Source of the DNA: a virus
Direction: 5' to 3' (one strand)
IMG/VR virus record: IMGVR_UViG_3300042320_001961
Span: 21,162 to 85,161 of that record
DNA: 64,000 nucleotides
Shown here: positions 43,929 through 52,233 of the stretch, one piece after another
How the letters are laid out: each line of letters opens with the position of its first letter
Numbering within the stretch: the stretch's first letter is position 1
Made by a program: the position numbers and the translations under genes
The notes under the pieces: model-generated
What the model saw: only the letters and a program-made list of their open reading frames with translations
Databases searched by the model: none
Told to the model about the DNA's origin: nothing

Positions 43929-46900
43929 TTACTGCTCCTCCCAGGTGAGAGAGTTTATAACGTTTAAGGAGTAGTTTGGCGTGGTAGATGAGGAAGTGGA
44001 CTCCCACAAAGCGTAAGCGCAAAGGATGTCGACTTCGTTAGTCAATGGGTACGAAATGTATTCTTTGTTGTAAGCGAAGTAGTCTGCCAGATCGAACTGA
44101 TCGCCACCTTTATTGGTGTATAAAGAGAATACGAGATTGCCCGTGTCGGACACAGGGGAGAGTTTAAAGTCTTGCGCGACAGAAGCGCCAGAAAGCTGAC
44201 CGATGGATTCAAAAGTTCCGACTAAACCGGCTTCAGCCCACTTATTCTGGTCTTCGTACTTTGTGTGGGTTGGAGTCCCCGTATACGCTGTCAACGCACC
44301 ACTAGAGTTAAAAATGTACATGCGAACAGGTATCATGACACCGAACACGGATACCGGCTCAGGGTTTGAGGAGAAGTTTTGAATATAGATACTGCCAGAC
44401 TTTTTAAATACCCTGACAAGACAAGGGAACTCTGTCACTTGAGGATTAGCATCAAATCCGCTGCCCACTTCTGAAGTAGCAATGCCCCGCATATAGCAGT
44501 GGAAATACTTTCCGTTCGACGAAAGCAGTCCGTCTAAAGTGGTGTAGTTTCCAGAAGTTATATTGGTGCCCGATTCAATTTTTTTCGGTATTGCGCCCGA
44601 GCCGAGTTCGAACCCTAAAGCTGTATCCAAGGCGTCAGTGTAGATCGGAAGATTATAAGAAGCGGCTAGAGTAGAGTTGTTAAGATTATTCGTTATTACA
44701 AGTGGATTTTTAGAGAAATTGATCGTTAGGATGTTGGTGTCAGCGCTGCTGTCAATTACACCCGAGCCGTATTTCAGCGGGTAGATTTGTACTCTGTTTC
44801 GTATAGCTGTACCCGTCGTGTTAGTAATTTGGTCTTTGGCACGCAAAGACATCATAGACCTTTGGCGGCGTGGCACCACAATCTCAATAGGGTCGTTCTG
44901 CGCGAACAGGGCTACAGATTGGTTAAAATACAGTCTTATTTTATCGGTGGAATCGTTCTCTACCCAAATCACTTTAGTGGTTTTATCGTTTCTCAAATAC
45001 GACCCAATGAGTTGATCTTTTAGAGACTGGGATAACACTGAAGTGCTGATACTGAAGTAGTTAAGTGCGGGAGTGGTGGTGATTGTAGTTCGTATGACAC
45101 CAAAATTTACCGGCTTAGGGTAATCGGAAGACTTTGATACGAGTTTTACTGTGCCTTTGTCACCACCGTCGATATAATAGCTAGCACCGTACTTAACAAG
45201 CACGCTTTTGTTGTCTACTAAATCGTTCCCGATGCCCGCATGCGTTAAATAAGTAATGGGCAGAGTTGCATTGCCCAAAGACGCCACGTCAAGCTGGTTA
45301 GAGGCTCGCATGTGATGGACTCGGACCCATCTCGCTTCCCTATTACCAACAGGGACATAACACAGAAACAACGCGCCAACAGCACCGTACCATGAAAATT
45401 CGATCTTCCACATGGTGACTTTGGTGAAATCCACATCGTACACGGAAGATTGCGTAAGAATAGATCCACCCACCTCAATAGGGTCACCGGGTCTTTTTAC
45501 TCCGACTCCCGACGAATCTACGTTCGCTGTAGAAACATCACTCCATCTTACTTTATTATCAGTTTTACCGTTCAACTGGTCATTGCTGAACATGGCTCGG
45601 ACTGGCCGCCATTCGTATACTGTGCGGAACTGAGGCGGTACACATATCTTGAACCATTCTTTTAATGTGATGTTCTTTCTGCCCACATTCGCGTTATTTA
45701 CATCGTAGGATGAGGTTCTGTGGGGTGTGGGGAAAGCAGCACCGTATTGGGAGTTGGAGACTTGGCTCGAGCCTTGGACCGATACGAGAAGGTTCCAGAC
45801 CTTAACGCCGCTGTCGTCCGCCGAAGGAGCCGTATCATACCCGAACCGGCTGTCACCAGGTAAAGCGGAGATTGTCGAACCGGTAGCAGTTATTTCAGTA
45901 TCGAATCCGGTACCGTCTCCTCTGCTCAGGTTAGTTACAATGTCTTCCCAGCGGCAGTGAGCATCTAGGCGAATATATTGAGATACAGGTTTTAGGAATA
46001 AGTTATCACTTTCCCAAACCGGATAATCCTCTTCTTGAGAAAACGTTCCCGGCTCCTTCTGATCAAATGGGAACTGGAACTGTCGCCCCTCCAGATGTTC
46101 AATAAAATCGCCATCAGCATTTCTATACGCCAACCTTAAGGCATAGTCTTCGTTGTAAGTGAATTCTGAAAGTCTAGTTTCATTCGCTTCAGTCGCTCTT
46201 ACATCTTCGGGTAGAAAACAGAGACTCGGGTCGTATATCGCTGCGGCAACATAGCAAAGTCCATTCCTATAGATTACAGGATCCTCGCCTACTACACCCC
46301 AATTACCCCCTTTGATATTCGTTTTTCCATTCGTCCCGTCTGTTTTATTCCAAGCGTCAGGAGTCGCTCCGACACCGGGCGGCTCGGATGGCACAAGAGC
46401 CTGCGTACGCCTTATACATCTAAAATCGTTATTATCCCCCGAGTTAACTATTTCGAAATAGTAGCCGTCAAACTTGTCAAAAATGCCCCACTTTTTAATA
46501 GTAGGAGCGCCTTTCATAATGTTTCTGTTCTCAACTCCGGACGAGTAAGTTGAACTCGTTCTGTTCATTCTTACGCCCATTGTCGAGGAGGAAACACGTC
46601 CAGGCTGATACCTGAAAAATCGCTTTGATGTGAGGATAGTCGTTCTTCCTTCGCCAGCTACCAGCTCCGCTCCAGCCTCTTGAGCAAGGTGATAAAGTCC
46701 TGTTCCGGAGTCCAGATCATTCTCTAGCGGAGACTGAGACCATTCAGTCGGATTGATATCGTACGTGTTTACATCGGCAAAGATACCCAAGGCGACTTCG
46801 GCGCGAGGAATACCGAGCAACGAGAGGGCAACTTCCGACTGAATCTTATTCTGTTCTTCGACGGGGATAGCGGGCTGGTCTTCGGCAAAAACAACAGGCA

Positions 46901-46973
46901 GCGAGTTTACCGCTTTTTGTTGGCCAAGAGGTACAGGGGCCGTTTTACCGATAATGGTCTGTCTGTTTGCCAT
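43929..46973 (-). CDS. Large virion structural protein (1014 aa)
   Basis: It shares with its downstream neighbour FFRYQPGRVSSSTMGV, MWKIEFSWYGAVGALFLCY, RWVRVHHMRASNQLD and KYGASYYIDGGDKGT, in the same order. This points to a duplication of a cyanophage-type virion protein. The N-terminus (IGKTAPVPLGQQKAVNSLPV, then VALSLLGIPRAE) resembles the other copy. It has no GTTGAAAGC element and is cotranscribed with the beta-helix gene, whose stop is 5 nt away. Probably a fibre or collar component. Confidence 0.8.
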   Translation of the reverse strand: MANRQTIIGKTAPVPLGQQKAVNSLPVVFAEDQPAIPVEEQNKIQSEVALSLLGIPRAEVALGIFADVNTYDINPTEWSQSPLENDLDSGTGLYHLAQEAGAELVAGEGRTTILTSKRFFRYQPGRVSSSTMGVRMNRTSSTYSSGVENRNIMKGAPTIKKWGIFDKFDGYYFEIVNSGDNNDFRCIRRTQALVPSEPPGVGATPDAWNKTDGTNGKTNIKGGNWGVVGEDPVIYRNGLCYVAAAIYDPSLCFLPEDVRATEANETRLSEFTYNEDYALRLAYRNADGDFIEHLEGRQFQFPFDQKEPGTFSQEEDYPVWESDNLFLKPVSQYIRLDAHCRWEDIVTNLSRGDGTGFDTEITATGSTISALPGDSRFGYDTAPSADDSGVKVWNLLVSVQGSSQVSNSQYGAAFPTPHRTSSYDVNNANVGRKNITLKEWFKICVPPQFRTVYEWRPVRAMFSNDQLNGKTDNKVRWSDVSTANVDSSGVGVKRPGDPIEVGGSILTQSSVYDVDFTKVTMWKIEFSWYGAVGALFLCYVPVGNREARWVRVHHMRASNQLDVASLGNATLPITYLTHAGIGNDLVDNKSVLVKYGASYYIDGGDKGTVKLVSKSSDYPKPVNFGVIRTTITTTPALNYFSISTSVLSQSLKDQLIGSYLRNDKTTKVIWVENDSTDKIRLYFNQSVALFAQNDPIEIVVPRRQRSMMSLRAKDQITNTTGTAIRNRVQIYPLKYGSGVIDSSADTNILTINFSKNPLVITNNLNNSTLAASYNLPIYTDALDTALGFELGSGAIPKKIESGTNITSGNYTTLDGLLSSNGKYFHCYMRGIATSEVGSGFDANPQVTEFPCLVRVFKKSGSIYIQNFSSNPEPVSVFGVMIPVRMYIFNSSGALTAYTGTPTHTKYEDQNKWAEAGLVGTFESIGQLSGASVAQDFKLSPVSDTGNLVFSLYTNKGGDQFDLADYFAYNKEYISYPLTNEVDILCAYALWESTSSSTTPNYSLNVINSLTWEEQ

Positions 46974-46978
46974 AATAA

Positions 46979-49228
46979 TTACAGGGTGTGAACGAATAAG
47001 TTGCCGTCGGCGACAAAGTAGTCCGGACGGGAAATAAATAGACTTCCTGAGCCGAATTCCACTGGAGGTGCGGGGGGACTAAAACCCTGGATCTGCTCAA
47101 GTATTAAGGTGGCTGTGTCTACGTCTACATCTCGGATCGGGTAGCTTGCGTTTTGATCCCACCCCGGGAGTATGTCCGGTAAAAATCCTTTCACCAGGAC
47201 TTTGTCATTCTCAAGTCCGCTCGGGGCGTGTATTTGAAGCGAGAGAATGTCGGAGGAGTTAACCAGTTTAAGGGTGGGGTATATTTCGGAACTGATTTCT
47301 ACTCTCCCCAGTGAGAGGGGTGTATAACCCCTCGGACCTCCGCCTATCAAAACATTCGCTTTTACCTCGTAAATATACCCGAACTCATTATTCAAAGATC
47401 CGGTGGCGATTATTGTCTCGCCTCCCAGTTCTTGAGAAGTAGTTCCGGGTAAGGTTAGGGAGAAAATACCCGCCTCGAGTTGATCTGAAGTTTCTATAAC
47501 TCTAAACGAACCGACTTTAACATTCTTAACTCCTTGGGAAGTGAGACTGAATATCTCAGCTTTTACCGACCCCTTGACTATTGAGACGGGTTCGCCTCCG
47601 TACGTAACAGTCATGAATATAGGGTCGAGAGAAAAGCCTTTTCTGACTTCAATAGTGGCTCTGCTATACTCGTTATTGTAGGTGTCGATGGAACGGATGA
47701 TTGAATCGTTATCGCTGTAGGCGACGTTACCCTGAGAATTCCATTGGAACGACGATTGCAGATCAAAACCTCTATCTCCACATCCTCTCACGATATTGCC
47801 GTTAACCGTACTGAAATCTGTAGAATCGATTTTAGGGGAAGAAGTGGCCAGTTCAAGAATATTTCCCTGGGTCACCAAGTTCTCGCTGTTTAAGACGGAC
47901 AATGGCTCGGCCCCTTCCTCATAAGCCCTTCCCGTTCTCGATATTCGATTATTAAGCAAAGAAACGTTTTTGCAATCCTCTATACCTACACCGGAACTGG
48001 CATTATCTCTGATAAGACAGTTTCTTATAGTTAGACTTTCAGAAAGTAAAATATTTAAGGTTGTTTCAGAAGCCCTGGGCGAGAGAATAGAAGCGTTATT
48101 GTTCCTATTTCCATCAAAGACAATAGATTCAAACTTTACACCAGACAATGGGTTAGAGGTGTTGCCTCCGGAAAAGCACACAAGTCCTGGGTTTGTAACA
48201 TTATGCACAATTGATGGTAATCTTTTGACTATACTGCCTTCTCCTACTCCCCTAAAACTTATATTGGAATAGTCGTTAAGGCTGGAGTTTACAAAAGATA
48301 CATCGGATATGTTATACGTGTCGGACGGGAAGAATATGTCTTTAATTCCTCCTGACCGGGCCAGGTTAACCGCCGTCTGCAAATACCTGGTGTCGTCGGT
48401 ATAAAATCTTACCGTGTTACCAGTATCGTATTTTGAAGTATCCCCCTGACAGGAGCATGACAAGGTATTGGGCAAAGATCCTGACAGGGTCGGGCGGATA
48501 TTAAGTTTCTCTTTGCCAAGTACTCTACTATTGATGATCACATCCGATCCGGCTACGGAAATCGCTCCTTGCAAAAAGATGGGAAGAGCCCGTTCTGTAT
48601 CCCAACTTGGTATTTCGGTTAGACCTAGATCTCTAAAAGTTGCACTATTGGAATAGCTTATAGTGTTGTTCCCTACAAGTCCAAGGAAATCAACGCGGTT
48701 ACCCCAGACCCTATAAATTACTGGTAACACATACAGCGAGCTTCTTGTAATATTTAACTGAACATACTGGTCTATGTTCCAGAAGTCCGGATTAAGGACT
48801 TTTGTGCCGATTTCTACTACTTCTCTCGCGTTGGGCATAAACCCTGTATCTATATTATATCCGAAGACAATATATTTTAAAGGGCGCAGATTAGAATTCT
48901 CAAATTCAGAGCTGGAGAAATCTACTCCTTGCGCAACAAAAGTGGAGATTACGATCGTCTTGTCTTGCACAGACCCGGGAGAGGCGTAGAAAAATGCTTG
49001 CAAGTCGGTATCTGATTTTAAAATACCTCTATAAGCGTCTAATTGACCCCCTTGCCCGTCATTTATATTCCCGAGAGTGACAATGCTGGACTGTATATCT
49101 GTTACGGTAGATGTAAACCGGGTTTCCCCGCCCCCAGAAGCCCCGACATTCTTTATATTTATATAAGAGCTTTCGCCCTCAGATATCTGCAGGACGGACC
49201 TGGTCGTATAATCGGGGATATAGCGCAT
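46979..49228 (-). CDS. Right-handed beta-helix (pectate-lyase-like) tailspike protein (749 aa)
   Basis: The central part (about 275-520) shows serial beta-helix coils with Asn ladders: GVKFESIVFDGNRNNNASIL, SLTIRNCLIRDNASSGVGIE, NVSLLNNRISRTG, VTQGNILEL and VNGNIVRGCG. This is typical of tailspike depolymerases and pectate-lyase-like fibres. No catalytic acid pair can be assigned. The start ATG at 49228 lies only 5 nt after a GTTGAAAGC element, unlike the usual 20-26 nt. The N-terminal 240 residues are probably the virion-attachment part. Confidence 0.8.
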   Translation of the reverse strand: MRYIPDYTTRSVLQISEGESSYINIKNVGASGGGETRFTSTVTDIQSSIVTLGNINDGQGGQLDAYRGILKSDTDLQAFFYASPGSVQDKTIVISTFVAQGVDFSSSEFENSNLRPLKYIVFGYNIDTGFMPNAREVVEIGTKVLNPDFWNIDQYVQLNITRSSLYVLPVIYRVWGNRVDFLGLVGNNTISYSNSATFRDLGLTEIPSWDTERALPIFLQGAISVAGSDVIINSRVLGKEKLNIRPTLSGSLPNTLSCSCQGDTSKYDTGNTVRFYTDDTRYLQTAVNLARSGGIKDIFFPSDTYNISDVSFVNSSLNDYSNISFRGVGEGSIVKRLPSIVHNVTNPGLVCFSGGNTSNPLSGVKFESIVFDGNRNNNASILSPRASETTLNILLSESLTIRNCLIRDNASSGVGIEDCKNVSLLNNRISRTGRAYEEGAEPLSVLNSENLVTQGNILELATSSPKIDSTDFSTVNGNIVRGCGDRGFDLQSSFQWNSQGNVAYSDNDSIIRSIDTYNNEYSRATIEVRKGFSLDPIFMTVTYGGEPVSIVKGSVKAEIFSLTSQGVKNVKVGSFRVIETSDQLEAGIFSLTLPGTTSQELGGETIIATGSLNNEFGYIYEVKANVLIGGGPRGYTPLSLGRVEISSEIYPTLKLVNSSDILSLQIHAPSGLENDKVLVKGFLPDILPGWDQNASYPIRDVDVDTATLILEQIQGFSPPAPPVEFGSGSLFISRPDYFVADGNLFVHTL

Positions 49229-49230
49229 GT

Positions 49231-49398
49231 CTAGCTTTCAACAAAAAATCTCTCCAATAGAGGATGTTTCGACATCCCCGCTTCCCTGACTTCTCGGAGC
49301 ATTTCGGGGTAATCTTCTGTCCCTTTGTGAGATTCAAGGACTTGTTTTATCTGTTGAGGGTCAGGATATTTTTCCTCTATCCTGTAAATATCAGACAT
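49231..49398 (-). CDS. Small hypothetical protein (55 aa)
   Basis: The ATG at 49398 overlaps the preceding stop by 8 nt, and the TAG stop is 2 nt before the spike ATG. The product is charged and helical (MSDIYRIEEKYPDPQQ), resembling small tail-fibre-region proteins. It ends FFVES, where Val-Glu-Ser is encoded by the GTTGAAAGC element. Coding is supported by the tight packing between two real genes. Confidence 0.65.
   Translation of the reverse strand: MSDIYRIEEKYPDPQQIKQVLESHKGTEDYPEMLREVREAGMSKHPLLERFFVES
49234..49242 (-). promoter_or_regulatory. GTTGAAAGC element upstream of beta-helix spike gene
   Basis: Exact copy only 5 nt before the ATG at 49228. If it is a promoter the spike mRNA would be nearly leaderless. 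Confidence 0.7.
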
Positions 49399-49786
49399 CA
49401 TATGTGGTCAAAGGCCTGTGCAAAGTGTAAGAGATAATAGCGTCGAGATCCGTAGCAACAAGACTATTATGCCATACATACAGTTTATCGCCTTCCTTCA
49501 AGGTAAATTTATTGCCATTAATCACTTCAAAAGACTGGCCAGGGGGTAGGTCCAGGTTGCGGAGAAGAAAGGCGGAGGTGGCTCCGTTGACAATTTTTGC
49601 ATATACACCCAAACTCCCGGCGGACTTATTACACACGATAAGGGAGGTTATAAGGGCGAAGTTCTTTTGATGGTCGGGAGGATTGCCGGAGGCCACAGGA
49701 ACATCGATTAAAAGGCCAGCAGAACCGCCTTCGACGTTAGACGGAGAGGCCAGTGTATTGGTAGAGATGTTAGAGGGTAATAGCAT
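49391..49786 (-). CDS. Hypothetical virion-associated protein (131 aa)
   Basis: Residues 35-131 look like a compact beta-sandwich (ALITSLIVCNKSAGSLGVYAK, then GQSFEVINGNKFTLKEGDKL). This pattern is often seen in small phage minor tail or head-decoration proteins. It sits 7 nt downstream of 49794..50102 in a late operon. No family was recognised. Confidence 0.7.
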   Translation of the reverse strand: MLLPSNISTNTLASPSNVEGGSAGLLIDVPVASGNPPDHQKNFALITSLIVCNKSAGSLGVYAKIVNGATSAFLLRNLDLPPGQSFEVINGNKFTLKEGDKLYVWHNSLVATDLDAIISYTLHRPLTTYDV

Positions 49787-49793
49787 GACTAAT

Positions 49794-50102
49794 TTAATTC
49801 CAGAGTAAATTGTTCATGAACATGTGAGCATGTAGACCGACAATGTCCGCTCTGCGGATGGGCGAAAAAGCTGTTTCCGGCTCCGACTCGAATTCGATCG
49901 TGTTTCTAGCGATTACCATAGGGGCGGGGGTCCCGAACCCATCTTGAATTCGACCCTGATCGCGAAGTTGTAAGTTGCCCGTGCGTCTTGCGGGGATGAA
50001 AGCTAGAGGAATGCCGTCTGTATCCGGCTGCCCTGTAACCTGTGTCAGCAAGACGTTGTCGAACGTCTTTGACACGTCAAATTCTCTAATGGGCTGAGCC
50101 AT
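49794..50102 (-). CDS. Hypothetical small virion protein (102 aa)
   Basis: The ATG at 50102 lies exactly 20 nt after a GTTGAAAGC element and opens the long operon to 39996. The sequence is beta-rich (VLLTQVTGQPDTDGIPLAF, then PMVIARNTIEFESEPET) and ends in a hydrophobic segment. Its size and place suggest a minor tail or head-completion component; no signature was recognised. Confidence 0.7.
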   Translation of the reverse strand: MAQPIREFDVSKTFDNVLLTQVTGQPDTDGIPLAFIPARRTGNLQLRDQGRIQDGFGTPAPMVIARNTIEFESEPETAFSPIRRADIVGLHAHMFMNNLLWN

Positions 50103-50122
50103 GGGCGATCTTATTCTTCTGA

Positions 50123-50131
50123 GCTTTCAAC
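50123..50131 (-). promoter_or_regulatory. GTTGAAAGC element upstream of 49794..50102
   Basis: Exact copy, 20 nt before the ATG at 50102. Confidence 0.8.
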
Positions 50132-50177
50132 AAAAAACCGGTGAAAGTATTATGTACCTTCTTTCCCTCGGATTAAA

Positions 50178-50336
50178 ATGAGCAAACAGGACATGGTGAC
50201 TTTGATCGAGGCGTACTCGGACGCCAAGGCGATCGGCAACAAACACCTTATAAGTATTATGGTTGGCCAGGTGGAACGAGCGTTGGACAGTATCTTTGAC
50301 TTTCCGGCGATGGAAAGTACCCCTGAAAATGGCTAA
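50178..50336 (+). CDS. Small helical protein, paralogue-like to 51101..51262 (52 aa)
   Basis: The ATG at 50178 gives MSKQDMVTLIEAYSDAKAIG and ends at TAA 50334-50336. It aligns with the minus-strand 53-aa protein at 51101 in the first 20 residues (Q-x-x-T-x-x-x-x-Y-x-x-A-x-A-x-G). Such short helical proteins are common beside tail-fibre genes in cyanophages. Its stop overlaps the ATG of the next gene. No GTTGAAAGC precedes it on the plus strand, so its expression may differ from late genes. Confidence 0.6.
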   Translation: MSKQDMVTLIEAYSDAKAIGNKHLISIMVGQVERALDSIFDFPAMESTPENG

Positions 50337-50679
50337 TAAACGGCCTGCTGTCTACGTTTTAAGAAAACCTTCGGACCTGTTTCCTGACGACTCAGGGCTA
50401 AGTCCTGGCGACTTTGTGATAATGCACAGCGGGGATTTAAACGTCTGGGACGGTGTTTTTTGGCACCTTTTACCGGGCAGATTTATAACGGTCGAAGAAC
50501 TTAAAGAGTTTTTGGCTTATGCTGGTTCTGGCTGGCCGACAGATCCCGAAGACGCCAGGAACGATTTGCGCGGGGTATTGCCAAACGATTTTCTTGAGCG
50601 AATGCTCAAAGTGTGTGCTAGGATACAAGAGGAAAGAAAGAGGCTGGAGGTCCAGTCCAGCCCCGTTGCTCTCTCATGA
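50329..50679 (+). CDS. Hypothetical fibre-region protein (116 aa)
   Basis: ATG at 50329 (MANKRPAVYVLRKPSDLFP) is chosen because it overlaps the stop of the small helical gene; an upstream start at 50263 would run inside that gene. Residues 25-65 look like a small beta domain with SPGDFVIMHSGDLNVWDG, followed by helices. I recognise no family. It ends just before a terminator. Confidence 0.65.
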   Translation: MANKRPAVYVLRKPSDLFPDDSGLSPGDFVIMHSGDLNVWDGVFWHLLPGRFITVEELKEFLAYAGSGWPTDPEDARNDLRGVLPNDFLERMLKVCARIQEERKRLEVQSSPVALS

Positions 50680-50680
50680 C

Positions 50681-50700
50681 AGCCCGGAGAACCGGGCTTT
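50681..50700 (+). terminator. Rho-independent terminator after 50329..50679
   Basis: AGCCCGG, AGAA, CCGGGCT forms a perfect 7-bp stem with a 4-nt loop, followed by TT. It is a few bases after the stop codon. Confidence 0.75.
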
Positions 50701-50732
50701 AACCACAATACTAATGATTTGATGATAGGTTG

Positions 50733-50747
50733 ACCCTTGGTCAGGGT
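50733..50747. terminator. Weak hairpin between convergent genes
   Basis: ACCCT, TGGTC, AGGGT is a 5-bp stem followed by TTC on the plus strand. It lies 8 nt from the end of the minus-strand gene 50755..51108 and may help terminate it. Confidence 0.35.
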
Positions 50748-50754
50748 TTCAAAG

Positions 50755-51108
50755 TCAGGACCAGGGCACAGCCCTCGGCACCACCGAGGGAGTGAGTTTA
50801 GCGGCCAGCATACCGGCCAGGCCGGTGCGGAGCTGGGCGACGGTGGGTTCTTCTTCCCCGGCGCGGCCGTCGATGGCGGCCTCCAGCCAGGTGATCACTG
50901 TGGCCTCGGTGAGGTTCTCGAACGGGGTGAAGTCCTCGGGATCGGCACTGCCCAGGGGGACATCGCCGTAGAGGTCCAGGGTGTTGATGCCGTCCGTGGC
51001 GAACAGGCGCCAGTGGATCTTGCGGACCACGTTGGTCAGCTCGCCTTCAGTGGGTGCGGCATCAAGGCTCTCGATCCGCCAGGTGTAGGTGATGGAGGGC
51101 TCAGTCAT
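50755..51108 (-). CDS. Small fibre-region protein (117 aa), GC-rich
   Basis: The sequence (MTEPSITYTWRIESLDAAPT, then VVRKIHWRLFATDG, ENLTEATVITWLEA) is of the kind found near fibre genes in marine cyanophages: a small beta domain followed by a helical part ending P-W. Function is unknown. Base composition is clearly higher in GC than surrounding virion genes. The ATG at 51108 overlaps the upstream stop by 8 nt. Confidence 0.7.
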   Translation of the reverse strand: MTEPSITYTWRIESLDAAPTEGELTNVVRKIHWRLFATDGINTLDLYGDVPLGSADPEDFTPFENLTEATVITWLEAAIDGRAGEEEPTVAQLRTGLAGMLAAKLTPSVVPRAVPWS

Positions 51109-51262
51109 TTGCGGGGACCTCCTCGGGGGTGGGTTTGGCGGTGATCTCGACGGCCTCCAGGAAGGCGCCGAGCTGTTGGGCGGCGAACTGCTGCAGCACG
51201 GTGTCGCCGCTGGCCCGCGCTGCGGCGTAGGAGTTTACGATGGTGATCAGTTGATCTTTCAT
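51101..51262 (-). CDS. Small helical fibre-region protein (53 aa)
   Basis: The ATG at 51262 gives MKDQLITIVNSYAAARASG and ends with TGA at 51101. It aligns with the plus-strand protein at 50178 (M-x-x-Q-x-x-T, then Y-x-x-A-x-A-x-G). It packs between the tail fibre and the 117-aa protein with an 8-nt overlap, as expected of a real gene. A fibre chaperone or accessory role is inferred from context. Confidence 0.65.
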   Translation of the reverse strand: MKDQLITIVNSYAAARASGDTVLQQFAAQQLGAFLEAVEITAKPTPEEVPAND

Positions 51263-51276
51263 GGCAGGCGGTGGTG

Positions 51277-52233
51277 TCAGGCCCCGATGAGGCCGTGGGA
51301 GGTGAGGTCGTCGATGAGGGCTTTGACCCGTTGGGCCAGGTCAGCAATAGCGACCGTGGCGGTGTTGAACGTGGTGCGCGTAGCGATGCCGGTGGGTGCG
51401 GCCCAGCCGGTTTTGCGGGAGCCGACGACGTTGTTGGTGCCGACTTTGTAGCTATCAGCGGTATTGGTGAGTTGGATGTTGCCGGTGACGGAGAGGCGCT
51501 CGGTGCCGGTGGTGTTGCCGATGAGGACGTTGCCGTCAGGGGTGATGCGCAGCCGGGGACTAATTGGAGTACCGGCAACAGCGCCTTCTGGTCTTGTCCT
51601 CAAACTGAGTGACATAGGTACAGAGCCAGTTTGAACCGTACCATCGACAATCGCGGAAATAGCGCACCCTGGTATCAGCTCTGTGCCGTCGGCACCCATG
51701 AACAAAATCGTGCCCGTGCCTTGGCCATTGGTGATGGCTGTGTTTGCAAGGGGATCCGTGCCGTTGACTTTCCCTAGAATCAGAAAAGGGGCATCGCCTA
51801 CAGTCGCGTACCTGACAACAGCGATAGCCGCACCACCGGGATCACCTCCTTCGAGCTGAACTGCGGGAGTAAGACTAACTGCACCAGATCCCAGGCCGAA
51901 GTTGAAGTTTGTGCGCGGCTGATCAACCCCCAGGAAAATCTCACCCGATGACAATGCTGCAGGTGCCTTCGACCACTGAAACGTCGCACCGATCCTGATG
52001 CTGGTGTAAATCTGCCCATCCGTCCCTAACACCGACGCCCCTGGCATGGCTGCCGCGTCATACGGCACCGGCAGCGCTGTTTCTAGTAAAGAAAAAGTTC
52101 GAGTTAAAGGGTAAGAGTATAAAGAGTTCGTGCCAAGCTTGCCGAATAAAAGAGACTTTATCTCTTCTCTCGTGTAATAATTGCTTACCCCACCTAGGTT
52201 AGGAGTGCAAGATTTTCCGTAAACGTTGCTCAT
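51277..52233 (-). CDS. Tail fibre protein, mosaic composition (318 aa)
   Basis: The fibre-type C-terminus contains LRITPDGNVLIGNTTGTERL, a typical collagen-free fibre tip, and a C-terminal helix (IADLAQRVKALIDDLTSHG) that likely trimerises. The first 40 residues (AT-rich codons) differ in composition from the rest: the 5' end resembles neighbouring genes, while the 3' end near 51280-51560 is GC-rich. This fits domain shuffling of the receptor-binding tip. The ATG at 52233 overlaps the previous stop (ATGA) and lies 23 nt after a GTTGAAAGC element. Confidence 0.8.
   Translation of the reverse strand: MSNVYGKSCTPNLGGVSNYYTREEIKSLLFGKLGTNSLYSYPLTRTFSLLETALPVPYDAAAMPGASVLGTDGQIYTSIRIGATFQWSKAPAALSSGEIFLGVDQPRTNFNFGLGSGAVSLTPAVQLEGGDPGGAAIAVVRYATVGDAPFLILGKVNGTDPLANTAITNGQGTGTILFMGADGTELIPGCAISAIVDGTVQTGSVPMSLSLRTRPEGAVAGTPISPRLRITPDGNVLIGNTTGTERLSVTGNIQLTNTADSYKVGTNNVVGSRKTGWAAPTGIATRTTFNTATVAIADLAQRVKALIDDLTSHGLIGA

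Noticed and set aside
51271-51612. Plus-strand GC-rich ORFs opposite the fibre gene
   Set aside because: Antisense shadows created by high GC; the minus frame has recognisable fibre motifs.
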